From the NCBI GenBank assembly GCA_947565305.1, contig CANOFO010000018.1, positions 1-37,630 of the forward strand: a stretch of 37,630 bases of DNA, read 5' to 3'. A model generated the notes under the pieces. The model was not told the DNA's origin, ran no database searches, and saw only the letters and a program-made list of their open reading frames with translations. Source of the stretch: an uncultured Lachnospiraceae bacterium (GTDB taxonomy: Bacteria; Bacillota; Clostridia; Lachnospirales; Lachnospiraceae). This document shows positions 25,294-32,917 of this stretch, in pieces. Each line of letters opens with the position of its first letter. The stretch's first letter is position 1. The position numbers and the translations under genes were made by a program.

Positions 25294-25312
25294 GGATATT
25301 TGGCTTAAACAG

Positions 25313-25350
25313 AACCCCCTATCAGCCCCAAATGGCTGACAGGGGGTTTT
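25313..25350 (+). terminator. Terminator of the GH43 operon
   Basis: AACCCCCT-AT-CAGCC (25313-25327) pairs with GGCTG-AC-AGGGGGTT (25334-25348) around a short loop, and the 3' arm ends in TTTT. Confidence 0.85.
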
Positions 25351-25366
25351 CATAATCAAAGATAGC

Positions 25367-25405
25367 AGAAAACCACCCTGCCAGTTTGAACAACGGTAGG
25401 GTGGT
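25367..25405 (-). terminator. Terminator of the CoA-transferase gene
   Basis: ACCACCCT (25372-25379) and AGGGTGGT (25398-25405) form an 8-bp stem; on the minus strand the 3' arm is followed by TTTT. It lies about 30 nt after the stop of the minus-strand gene. Confidence 0.75.
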
Positions 25406-25433
25406 CTTTGTCGGCATTTTGCCAGAATTTTTT

Positions 25434-26774
25434 CTAGCGGTTGCTCCTTCTCCAGATATGCATCTTGTCAGCTTCCTTAATCAACTCATCGCGGAAGTCG
25501 GGGTGTGCCACGGAGATAATTGCCTCGCATTTCTGCCATGCGGAGAGTCCCTTGAGGTTTACCTTGCCATACTCTGTAACCAGATAGTGGATGTTGGCGC
25601 GGGTATCAGTAACGATGGAGCCGGGATGTAAGGTCGGCAGAATTCTTGACTTCAATTCGCCATCCTTAGTCTTGAAGGTGGAAGAGCAGCAGATAAAGCT
25701 CTTGCCGCCATTAGACAGATAAGCGCCCAGCACGAAGTCCAATTGTCCGCCAGCGCCGCTGATGTGCTTGATACCGGAGGATTCGGAACTTACCTGTCCG
25801 AATAAGTCGATGTCTACTGCATTGTTGATGGACATGAAGTTGTCCAGTGCTGAGATAGAACGGATATCGTTGGTGTAGCTTACCGGAGCGCTCAGAAGTT
25901 CTGGGTTCTCGTCCAGATAATCGTACATTTTCTTGGTGCCCGCACCGAAAGCATAGGCCTGGCGGAAGCGGTCAATGTTCTTCCTGGAACCGTTGATTTT
26001 GCCGGCTCTGGCAATGTCTACGAAAGCATCTACATACATCTCTGTGTGGACGCCCAAGTCCTTCAAATCGGACTCGGCAATCATGGAGCCTACGGCGTTG
26101 GGCATACCGCCGATTCCGAGCTGTAGGCAGGCGCCGTTGGGGATTTCTTCCACAATCAGTTTGGCAACAGCTTTGTCCACTTCGGTAGCAGCTCCGCCGC
26201 CGCCCAACTCGCCGATGGGGGCATTATCGCCTTCTACAATGTAGTCGACTTGTGAAATATGTACGCCGTTTTCAAAGCCGCCCAGGCAGCGAGGCATATT
26301 TTCATTTACCTCTACGATAACCTTAGCGGAAGTCTCGCAGACAGCAGCTAAATGGGAAGCATTGGGTCCAAAATTGAAATAACCATGTTTGTCCATGGGG
26401 GTGACCTGGAACATCGCCACGTCATCCTTTATAGGCAAATCACGGTAATAACGCGGTAATTCAGAGTAGCGGATAGATGCGTAGTAAGCGCAGCCGCGGT
26501 TGATAAGTTTGCGCTCGATTCCCGACATATGCCAGGAATTCCATGTAAAATGTTCCCCGGCATCCTCGCGTTCAAAGACAGCAAGCGGTTTTAGAAGTAT
26601 ACCGCCGCGTAAATTGACATCTGTTAATTCGTCTGTCCGTTTTGCCAATGCTTTATCCAGCACATCGGGGGTGCCGTTGCACCAGCCGTAGTCTACCCAG
26701 TCGCCGGATTTGATAACCTTGACAGCTTCATCGGCAGAGACAAGTTTCTGCTGATATTCCTGTGTGTAATCCAT
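25434..26774 (-). CDS. but: Butyryl-CoA:acetate CoA-transferase
   Basis: The 446-residue protein belongs to the acetyl-CoA hydrolase/CoA-transferase family and would move CoA from butyryl-CoA to acetate, releasing butyrate, the last step of butyrate formation in many gut Clostridia. Visible family motifs are [13 protein letters not shown] (residues 73-85), [38 protein letters not shown] (Glu245, at the position of the known active-site glutamate of related 4-hydroxybutyrate CoA-transferases), AFVDIARAG and [18 protein letters not shown] and AFVDIA(K/R)AG are the stretches by which this gene is commonly recognised in gut butyrate producers. 4-Hydroxybutyrate CoA-transferase is the main alternative. 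ATG 26774 has GGGAGG upstream; a longer frame to 26912 crosses the promoter. It is monocistronic. Confidence 0.85.
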   Translation of the reverse strand: MDYTQEYQQKLVSADEAVKVIKSGDWVDYGWCNGTPDVLDKALAKRTDELTDVNLRGGILLKPLAVFEREDAGEHFTWNSWHMSGIERKLINRGCAYYASIRYSELPRYYRDLPIKDDVAMFQVTPMDKHGYFNFGPNASHLAAVCETSAKVIVEVNENMPRCLGGFENGVHISQVDYIVEGDNAPIGELGGGGAATEVDKAVAKLIVEEIPNGACLQLGIGGMPNAVGSMIAESDLKDLGVHTEMYVDAFVDIARAGKINGSRKNIDRFRQAYAFGAGTKKMYDYLDENPELLSAPVSYTNDIRSISALDNFMSINNAVDIDLFGQVSSESSGIKHISGAGGQLDFVLGAYLSNGGKSFICCSSTFKTKDGELKSRILPTLHPGSIVTDTRANIHYLVTEYGKVNLKGLSAWQKCEAIISVAHPDFRDELIKEADKMHIWRRSNR

Positions 26775-26838
26775 GTGAAAAACCTCCCTGAAAATAATAT
26801 AGTTATTTCTTAGATTGTTAAATCTGTAACATACATCC

Positions 26839-26867
26839 ATCTTATCATTTTTCGTCTCATGGGTCAA
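26839..26867 (-). promoter_or_regulatory. Promoter of the CoA-transferase gene
   Basis: On the minus strand -35 TTGACC (26862-26867), a 17-nt spacer and -10 TAAGAT (26839-26844) lie about 65 nt upstream of the start codon. Confidence 0.65.
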
Positions 26868-26989
26868 TAAGCGTAGGAATGTTAATGAAGAGAAAAATTT
26901 GACGAAAAACATAATTTTCTAGTGGAACAATACAGGAAGTTATATTATAATAAAAGAAGTCGGAAAGGGAGGGGAAGAGGAGGAATACT

Positions 26990-28483
26990 ATGGGAACAGA
27001 GAACAAGTTTCGCTATAATGATAAATCAGAGCGTTACCGTAAGATGAACCTCTTATTGTATACTGCGGTTTTGGCAGCGTGGATGGGGTATGTGGCGTAC
27101 CTCTGGCTGAGGTTTATCGCAGGGAAGATGGTATTTGGCATGACCCTTATCAACACACTGATAATCATTGCCTGTATCGTTGTCAATACGGTTATTCTGT
27201 TGAAAGACAAGGCAACGCCCAAGCTGAAATTTGTAATCAATGTTGAATACGGAGTTATGTTCCTGGTATTGGCGCTGCAGACAGATGCCCAGTTTATCAA
27301 TATATTGCTGCTGGGGGTTCTGGCTGTGCAGATTCCATATTATGATGCTAAGAATTACAGGATAACATTTTTCTCTTATCTGGCACTATATGTGGTGGGA
27401 CTGATAGCGCAAGGCGCGAAAAACATGCTCACACTGGATGTGGACACGGTCATTACGATTTATGTGATGCTTGGTGTGCTCTACGTTTTAGGACGCGTGG
27501 GCGGCATTGCAAAGACATTCAGTGACCATGCATTGGGCACAGTGTTAGAACAGAGTGAAAAGCAGAAGAACATGATGGATGGCATCGTTGCCGTTTCACA
27601 GACCGTTCAGGAGGAATCTGGCAAGAGTACAGAATTGGTGGATGAACTAGTGGAATCCACTAAGATGGTGACTAACAGTATGCAGGAGATTTCTTCGACA
27701 ACCGGGATTACAGCCGAGAATATTTCGGAGCAGAGCATCATGACACAGAATATTCAGGAGTCGATTGACGAGACCCTGGAGCGTTCGCGGAAGATGGTGG
27801 ATATTGCAGAGGATTCTAATAAAAGCATCCAGGAGAATATGGATGTGATGGAATCGTTGAAAGAGCAGTCTGCGCAGATTGCTTTTACCAATAAACAGGT
27901 GACAGAATCGATGGGCAAGCTGCAGGATAAGACCAAAGAGGCTGAAGAGATTGCGGACATGATACTGGATATTTCCAGCCAGACCGATCTGCTGTCATTG
28001 AATGCTTCCATTGAGAGCGCCAGGGCAGGTGAGGCAGGGCGCGGATTTGCGGTAGTTGCGGACCAGATTCGCCAGCTTGCAGAACAGACCAAGCACTCTA
28101 CGGAGAGCATTACCAGAATTATCCTTGAATTGAATGAAAATGCCAACCAGGTGGTACGTTCCATAGATACTTCCCTGCAAGCTACGGAGAATCAGAATAA
28201 GATGATACATACGGCGGCGGACAGTTTCGGAAAATTGGATAGGAATATGGAGAATCTTATCGAAGATATTCAGGGGATTGACCAGCGCATCCATAATCTT
28301 GCCGATGCCAATAACCGTATTGTAGAAAATATTACGCATTTATCTGCCACTACGGAGGAGATAACTGCCAGTGCAGAACAGGCAACGAATATCAGCGAGC
28401 AGAACCTACAGTTTGCGGAACTGGCAAAAGAGGCGATTACATCCATACAGGTAACCGCAGAAGAGATGAAGCAATATCTGTAA
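26990..28483 (+). CDS. Methyl-accepting chemotaxis protein with membrane-embedded N-terminal domain
   Basis: The 497-residue protein has about five to six membrane helices in residues 20-180 (for example [40 protein letters not shown] and [18 protein letters not shown]) with hardly any extracellular loop. A direct link leads to a cytoplasmic signalling domain (200-497) with the tip [20 protein letters not shown] near 330-350. There is no Cache or other periplasmic sensor and no clear HAMP. It therefore probably senses a membrane-related or intracellular cue such as redox, energy or a small hydrophobic molecule, rather than a bound sugar. GAGGAGGAA precedes the ATG. The signalling domain is certain; the stimulus is unknown. 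An AIM24-family gene follows after 34 nt with its own ribosome binding site. Confidence 0.88.
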   Translation: MGTENKFRYNDKSERYRKMNLLLYTAVLAAWMGYVAYLWLRFIAGKMVFGMTLINTLIIIACIVVNTVILLKDKATPKLKFVINVEYGVMFLVLALQTDAQFINILLLGVLAVQIPYYDAKNYRITFFSYLALYVVGLIAQGAKNMLTLDVDTVITIYVMLGVLYVLGRVGGIAKTFSDHALGTVLEQSEKQKNMMDGIVAVSQTVQEESGKSTELVDELVESTKMVTNSMQEISSTTGITAENISEQSIMTQNIQESIDETLERSRKMVDIAEDSNKSIQENMDVMESLKEQSAQIAFTNKQVTESMGKLQDKTKEAEEIADMILDISSQTDLLSLNASIESARAGEAGRGFAVVADQIRQLAEQTKHSTESITRIILELNENANQVVRSIDTSLQATENQNKMIHTAADSFGKLDRNMENLIEDIQGIDQRIHNLADANNRIVENITHLSATTEEITASAEQATNISEQNLQFAELAKEAITSIQVTAEEMKQYL

Positions 28484-28517
28484 CAAAAAATATAATCACT
28501 AGAAAAGGAGATTGAAT

Positions 28518-29198
28518 ATGAGATATCAAGTTTTAGGAGACACAATGCCGGCAGTAGAAGTCCGTTTTGATGCGGCAGGAGAGAGCATGTATACACAGTC
28601 CGGAGGAATGGCCTGGATGAGCGAGGGTGTTGCTATGGACTCTAATATGAGGGGCGGGCTGGGCAAGAGTATCGGAAGAATGTTCTCCGGCGAATCCCTG
28701 TTCATGGCTACATATAAGGCAGAGAGACCAGATGCCATGATTGCATTTGCTTCTACGGTTGCCGGTGAGATCCTTCCGGTTGACATCGGGGCCTGCGGCG
28801 GGCTGATTTGCCAGAAAGGCGCGTTTTTATGCGCACAGGAAAGCGTAAACCTGAGCGTTGCGTTTACCAAGAAATTATCTGCCGGGTTCTTTGGCGGTGA
28901 GGGTTTTATCCTGCAGGATATGTCTGGTACAGGTATGGTATTTTTGGAAATTGATGGCAACAAGGTGGAGAAAAATCTGGTGCCGGGAGAAGTTATCAAG
29001 GTAGACACCGGGAACGTGGTTGCTTTTGAGAAATCTGTAAAATACGAAGTGGAGACAGTCAAAGGCTTAAAGAACATTTTCTTTGGCGGTGAAGGGTTAT
29101 TCCTCACGAAGCTTACCGGACCGGGCAAGGTAGTACTGCAGACCCAGAACTTTAATGAGTTCGCGGGACGTATTGCGCGGATGATTCCCAGCAAATAA
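28518..29198 (+). CDS. AIM24/TIGR00266 family protein
   Basis: This 226-residue protein is rich in glycine and beta strands and matches the bacterial AIM24 (TIGR00266) family. It has the early SGGMAWMSEGVAMD segment, repeated phenylalanine-glycine turns (FFGGEGF at about residue 118 and FFGGEGLF at about 192), and the C-terminal TGPGKVVLQT. No signal peptide or catalytic motif is seen. The family's bacterial role is not settled; eukaryotic AIM24 is mitochondrial. ATG 28518 is taken because AAAAGGAG lies at 28502-28509; an in-frame TTG at 28512 is closer than normal spacing. It lies 34 nt after the chemoreceptor without a terminator, so the two are probably cotranscribed. Confidence 0.88.
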   Translation: MRYQVLGDTMPAVEVRFDAAGESMYTQSGGMAWMSEGVAMDSNMRGGLGKSIGRMFSGESLFMATYKAERPDAMIAFASTVAGEILPVDIGACGGLICQKGAFLCAQESVNLSVAFTKKLSAGFFGGEGFILQDMSGTGMVFLEIDGNKVEKNLVPGEVIKVDTGNVVAFEKSVKYEVETVKGLKNIFFGGEGLFLTKLTGPGKVVLQTQNFNEFAGRIARMIPSK

Positions 29199-29210
29199 GC
29201 AATAAAAGTA

Positions 29211-29239
29211 TTGACATACCCGGTAAAAGGGAGTATGCT
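29211..29239 (+). promoter_or_regulatory. Promoter of the metK riboswitch transcript
   Basis: Consensus -35 TTGACA (29211-29216), 17-nt spacer and -10 TATGCT (29234-29239), about 38 nt upstream of the riboswitch. Confidence 0.75.
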
Positions 29240-29276
29240 AATTACGAAGATTTGAAAATTCCATATTGTAATATTT

Positions 29277-29374
29277 TCTCTTATTCAGAGTGGTGGAGGT
29301 ACATAGGATCTGTGAAGCCACGGCAACCCCATAAGGAAGGTGCTAACCTGAGCGAGTGATCGAACAATAAGAGA
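29277..29374 (+). promoter_or_regulatory. SAM-I riboswitch (S-box) aptamer
   Basis: P1 is formed by TCTCTTATT (29277-29285) and AATAAGAGA (29366-29374). Inside are the conserved S-box blocks: AGTGGTGGAGG, the TGAAGCCACGGCAACC segment with the kink-turn and SAM-contact bases, and AAGGTGCTAACCTGA. The aptamer binds S-adenosylmethionine and should close P1, freeing the downstream terminator, so metK is switched off when SAM is plentiful. Confidence 0.95.
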
Positions 29375-29396
29375 ATTTGATTATCTTTTGACTATC

Positions 29397-29429
29397 AGGT
29401 TCGCTTATTACAAATAAGCGAACCTTTTT
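29397..29429 (+). terminator. SAM riboswitch expression-platform terminator
   Basis: AGGTTCGCTTATT (29397-29409) pairs perfectly with AATAAGCGAACCT (29413-29425) around a 3-nt loop and is followed by TTTT. The left arm's CTTATT can instead pair with AATAAG in the 3' strand of P1, giving the antiterminator when SAM is absent. Confidence 0.92.
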
Positions 29430-29455
29430 AACGAAAAACAGAGGAGGAAACAGAA

Positions 29456-30643
29456 ATGGATAAAAGATTATTTACTTCAGAATCGGTAACGGAAGGACAT
29501 CCAGATAAGGTCTGCGATGCGATATCTGATGCAATTTTGGATGCGCTGATGGAACAGGACCCCATGAGCCGCGTTGCATGTGAAACGGCAACATGTACAG
29601 GATTTGTCCTGGTGACGGGGGAGATTACAACGAAGGCACAGATTGATATTCCGCAGATTGTCAGGGATACAGTAAATGAAATTGGCTACAATGATGCAGC
29701 GACAGGATTTGACGGAAATACCTGTGCAGTTATGGTTGCCTTAGACAGGCAGTCGGCAGATATTGCCATGGGCGTGGATAAGGCTCTGGAGGCAAAAGAG
29801 AATAAGATGTCAGATGAGGAGCTGGAGGCAATTGGGGCCGGAGACCAGGGCATGATGTTCGGTTATGCCAGCAATGAGACACCGGAACTTATGCCCTATC
29901 CGATTTCCCTGGCACATAAGCTGGCACTGCAGCTGACGAAGGTCCGCAAGGACGGTACATTAAAATATCTGCGTCCAGACGGAAAGACACAGGTATCTGT
30001 GGAGTATGATGAGAATGGGAATCCGACAAGGCTGGAGGCTGTGGTATTGTCCACACAGCATGATGCAGACGTTACGCAGGAGCAGATTCATGCAGACATC
30101 AAGAAGCATGTATTTGAACCAATCCTTCCCAAGGAAATGGTAGATGATGACACGAAATTTTTCATTAATCCTACGGGACGTTTTGTGATTGGCGGACCTC
30201 ACGGAGATGCAGGCCTTACCGGGCGTAAGATTATTGTAGATACTTATGGCGGATATGCACGTCATGGCGGCGGCGCTTTCTCTGGAAAGGACTGCACGAA
30301 AGTGGACCGTTCTGCAGCTTATGCAGCACGTTATGTGGCAAAGAATATTGTCGCTGCCGGGCTTGCGGACAAGTGTGAGATACAGCTTGCTTATGCAATC
30401 GGTGTGGCACAGCCGACCTCAGTTATGGTAGATACTTTCGGGACCGGCAAGATTTCAGATGAGAAGTTAGTAGAAATCATTCGAGAGAACTTTGACCTTC
30501 GTCCGGCTGGTATTATCAAGATGCTCGATTTGCGGCGTCCGATTTACAAACAGACAGCAGCGTATGGACATTTTGGACGTAATGATTTGAACCTGCCCTG
30601 GGAGGCAACTGATAAGACAGATATCTTAAAGAAGTACTTATAA
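29456..30643 (+). CDS. metK: S-adenosylmethionine synthetase
   Basis: MetK joins ATP and methionine to make SAM, releasing phosphate and diphosphate. The 395-residue length is standard. Family signatures are clear: [20 protein letters not shown] near the N-terminus with the catalytic His, [12 protein letters not shown] around residue 120, and [19 protein letters not shown] near 275. The C-terminal [13 protein letters not shown] and [14 protein letters not shown] are also typical. GAGGAGG lies just upstream of the ATG at 29456. Expression is under the SAM-I riboswitch and terminator directly upstream, a classical feedback arrangement in Firmicutes. A long hairpin with a T run follows the gene. 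Confidence 0.98.
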   Translation: MDKRLFTSESVTEGHPDKVCDAISDAILDALMEQDPMSRVACETATCTGFVLVTGEITTKAQIDIPQIVRDTVNEIGYNDAATGFDGNTCAVMVALDRQSADIAMGVDKALEAKENKMSDEELEAIGAGDQGMMFGYASNETPELMPYPISLAHKLALQLTKVRKDGTLKYLRPDGKTQVSVEYDENGNPTRLEAVVLSTQHDADVTQEQIHADIKKHVFEPILPKEMVDDDTKFFINPTGRFVIGGPHGDAGLTGRKIIVDTYGGYARHGGGAFSGKDCTKVDRSAAYAARYVAKNIVAAGLADKCEIQLAYAIGVAQPTSVMVDTFGTGKISDEKLVEIIRENFDLRPAGIIKMLDLRRPIYKQTAAYGHFGRNDLNLPWEATDKTDILKKYL

Positions 30644-30662
30644 TTAATCCCAGGAAATTTAT

Positions 30663-30764
30663 GAGGCTGTTGCAAAATAGCAGACAAGCACAATATATTG
30701 TTTATCAGAAATGATTCTAACTTATATATTGTGTCTGAAGCTATTTTTGTAACAGTCTCTTTTT
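30663..30764 (+). repeat. Long inverted repeat, metK terminator or miniature mobile element
   Basis: The arm beginning GAGGCTGTTGCAAAATAGC (30663) pairs with the arm ending GCTATTTTTGTAACAGTCTC (30759). Pairing extends inward through AGACA-CACAATATA against TATATTGTGTCT, giving about 35 bp of imperfect stem around a loop of about 25 nt. TTTTT follows at 30760-30764, so it can terminate metK. The size and terminal sequence also resemble the ends of an insertion sequence or a MITE; no transposase or clear target duplication is seen. Confidence 0.65.
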
Positions 30765-30782
30765 GGGTTTGCCCATTAGGTG

Positions 30783-30811
30783 TTGCGTAAGATTTATCTG
30801 CATGTTAGAAT
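30783..30811 (+). promoter_or_regulatory. Promoter of the DUF3783-dgt transcript
   Basis: -35 TTGCGT (30783-30788), 17-nt spacer and -10 TAGAAT (30806-30811), about 57 nt upstream of the start codon. Confidence 0.55.
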
Positions 30812-30867
30812 GAAGAAAAGTAAGGCGCAACCATTTTTCAGCGTTATTTTAGACGAGGGAGTTGTGG

Positions 30868-31311
30868 ATGAGAGAGACAATTTTATTATTTCATTTTACA
30901 GATAAAGACAGAAGAAACAAGTTGATGCGGGCATTGCTTCCCCTGCGGATGAAGGTCAAAGAAATTTTACCAGAGGATTATGGCAAACAGATGGGATATC
31001 TGGCAGGACTTAAAGAGTTTACAACGCAAGAAGAAAAAGATTTCGCAAAACAGTTGCAAACAGAGGGGCAGCCGCATATGGAAGATATATCGGCACAGAA
31101 TCCATCTCAGGAATTTCCTGGAGAAATGATGGTGATGGCAGGTCTTGGCGGAGGGAGGATTGACCAGGTCCTAAGAGCCGTGCGTAAATCAGGAATCTCT
31201 GTGCCCTATAAGGCGGTGCTTACAGCAGCCAACCAGACATGGAATGCCTGGGAGCTTTTCGCCGAAATCAAAAAAGAGCATGAGACAATGAGTGGTAAGG
31301 ATATGCTTTAA
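30868..31311 (+). CDS. DUF3783 domain protein
   Basis: The 147-residue cytoplasmic protein fits the DUF3783 family: an N-terminal ETILLFHFTDKDRRNKLMRAL, a central acidic linker, and the C-terminal block EMMVMAGLGGGRIDQVLRAV followed by VPYKAVLTAANQTWN, which is the conserved part. Its biochemical role is unknown. ATG 30868 is preferred to TTG 30862 because GAGGGA at 30855-30860 gives normal spacing. It lies 21 nt before the dGTPase gene, so the two are probably one transcript. No membrane segment or signal peptide is present. Confidence 0.82.
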   Translation: MRETILLFHFTDKDRRNKLMRALLPLRMKVKEILPEDYGKQMGYLAGLKEFTTQEEKDFAKQLQTEGQPHMEDISAQNPSQEFPGEMMVMAGLGGGRIDQVLRAVRKSGISVPYKAVLTAANQTWNAWELFAEIKKEHETMSGKDML

Positions 31312-31332
31312 ACCAGAGAAGAGGATACAGCG

Positions 31333-32799
31333 ATGAAATGGAAAGAACTGCTCTGTGATGACAGGGTAAGGAATTACAAAAGCAATTCGTCCAATGATTT
31401 TCGGACAGAATATGAGAAAGATTACCATCGGATAATTGGCAGCGCATCGTTTCGGCGCCTGCAGGATAAAACCCAGGTTTTCCCGTTGGATAACAGCGAC
31501 TTTGTCCGCACCAGGCTGACGCATTCCCTGGAGGTATCCTCTTTCGCGAAATCTCTGGGACAGAATATTGGGAAAGGGATTATCCGCGAGCAGAAAGACC
31601 CGGAATTTTTGCCGGAATATCAAGGGCATATCTGTGATATCCTGCAATGCGCAGGGCTTTTGCATGATATTGGCAACCCGCCATTTGGGCATTTTGGCGA
31701 GATGGCAATCCGTGACTGGTTCCATGGGCATCTGCCGGAGATAAAATATATGAGGGACGATGGCAGCGAGCAGTCCCTGAGTGCGATTCTGTCGCCCCAG
31801 ATGCAGGCGGATTTCTGTCATTTTGAAGGGAACACACAGGCACTGCGGCTGGTGGCGAAACTGCATTATCTGGTGGATGAGCATGGGATGAATCTGACAA
31901 AGGCTCTTTTGGGCACAATCATAAAGTATCCCGGTTCTTCTCTGGAGATTAAGAAAAATAATCATATTAAATATAAGAAAATGGGCTATTACTATGCGGA
32001 GCGTGCGTTGTTTGAAGACTTACAGGAAAGCCTGGGCACACATGGGAACCGCCATCCGCTGGCATTCGTGCTGGAGGCGGCGGATGATATCGCATACAAG
32101 ACGGCGGACATAGAAGATGCAGTTAAGAAGGGCTGCATTACTTATGCACAGCTTGTGAGGGAACTGAAAGAATACGGCAAAAAAATAAATGAAAAACAGA
32201 AGGGCGCTTTCGACCGGCTTACAGACAGTCTGGAGAAGAAATATCAGCGCGCCCTCAAACGTGGCCTACATCATCCTGAGAGCAATGCCGTGCAGAATTG
32301 GGTGGTGTATGTCCAGGGGTGGATGATTAACGCTGCTACGGCAAGTTTTTTAAATAATTATGGAGGGCTGATGGATGGAAGCTATGGATTACAGGGAGAG
32401 GATTTGTTTACAGGCACAGATGGAGAAGCCATGATGTCTGCACTGGGTGATATTGCGTACCGCTATGCATTTCAGATAACCCCTATTCTCAAATTGGAAA
32501 TCGCTGCACAGCAGATTCTTGATTTTTTGTTAGATGCGTTTGTGCGGGCGGTGCTGTATTTTGATACAGGAAGAGAACTCACGGAGGTGCAGAAGAAAAT
32601 GATGTCGTTAGTGTCTGATAATTATATTGCAATTTACCGCCAGTTTGCGAGGCAGGTCGATAAATCAAATCAGACATTATCTGCAAAGGAAACGGAGAAA
32701 CTGTACCTGAGGCTGCTTTTGGTGACTGACCATGTCTGCGGAATGACAGACAGCTATGCGAAACGGCTGTATCAGGAATTGAATGGAATTGGTCTTTAA
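31333..32799 (+). CDS. dgt: Deoxyguanosinetriphosphate triphosphohydrolase
   Basis: dGTPase hydrolyses dGTP (and in some relatives other dNTPs) to the nucleoside and triphosphate, controlling nucleotide pools and sometimes limiting phages. The 488 residues carry the HD-domain metal ligands: RTRLTHSLEV (His64), LLHDIGNPPFGHFGE (His111-Asp112) and FVLEAADDIAYKTADIEDA with the later conserved Asp. The N-terminal FRTEYEKDYHRIIGSASFRRLQDKTQV (read in two parts, FRTEYEKDYHRII and GSASFRRLQDKTQV) is typical. It starts 21 nt after DUF3783. No terminator is obvious after the stop; a direct repeat begins 21 nt downstream. Confidence 0.94.
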   Translation: MKWKELLCDDRVRNYKSNSSNDFRTEYEKDYHRIIGSASFRRLQDKTQVFPLDNSDFVRTRLTHSLEVSSFAKSLGQNIGKGIIREQKDPEFLPEYQGHICDILQCAGLLHDIGNPPFGHFGEMAIRDWFHGHLPEIKYMRDDGSEQSLSAILSPQMQADFCHFEGNTQALRLVAKLHYLVDEHGMNLTKALLGTIIKYPGSSLEIKKNNHIKYKKMGYYYAERALFEDLQESLGTHGNRHPLAFVLEAADDIAYKTADIEDAVKKGCITYAQLVRELKEYGKKINEKQKGAFDRLTDSLEKKYQRALKRGLHHPESNAVQNWVVYVQGWMINAATASFLNNYGGLMDGSYGLQGEDLFTGTDGEAMMSALGDIAYRYAFQITPILKLEIAAQQILDFLLDAFVRAVLYFDTGRELTEVQKKMMSLVSDNYIAIYRQFARQVDKSNQTLSAKETEKLYLRLLLVTDHVCGMTDSYAKRLYQELNGIGL

Positions 32800-32820
32800 A
32801 TAAGGTTAGAGAAGCCGCGG

Positions 32821-32890
32821 TTTAATCAGTGTTTCCTTAAATATGGGGGAAAAGTGATTTAATCAGTGTTTCCTTAGATATGGGAGAAAA
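32821..32890 (+). repeat. 33-bp direct repeat upstream of the secreted repeat protein
   Basis: TTTAATCAGTGTTTCCTTA-based units at 32821-32853 and 32858-32890 match in 31 of 33 positions, 37 bp apart. They fill most of the 118-bp gap between dgt and the next gene, where no standard promoter is visible. A regulator binding pair or a recent local duplication are both possible. Confidence 0.8.
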
Positions 32891-32917
32891 AGAAAGACAG
32901 GAAGAGGAGGTAGTGAG

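Noticed and set aside
26899-26951. Promoter for the chemoreceptor at 26990 using TTGACG and TATAAT
   Set aside because: The spacing between the two elements is about 40 nt, far too long, and no other -35 fits the TATAAT at 26946.
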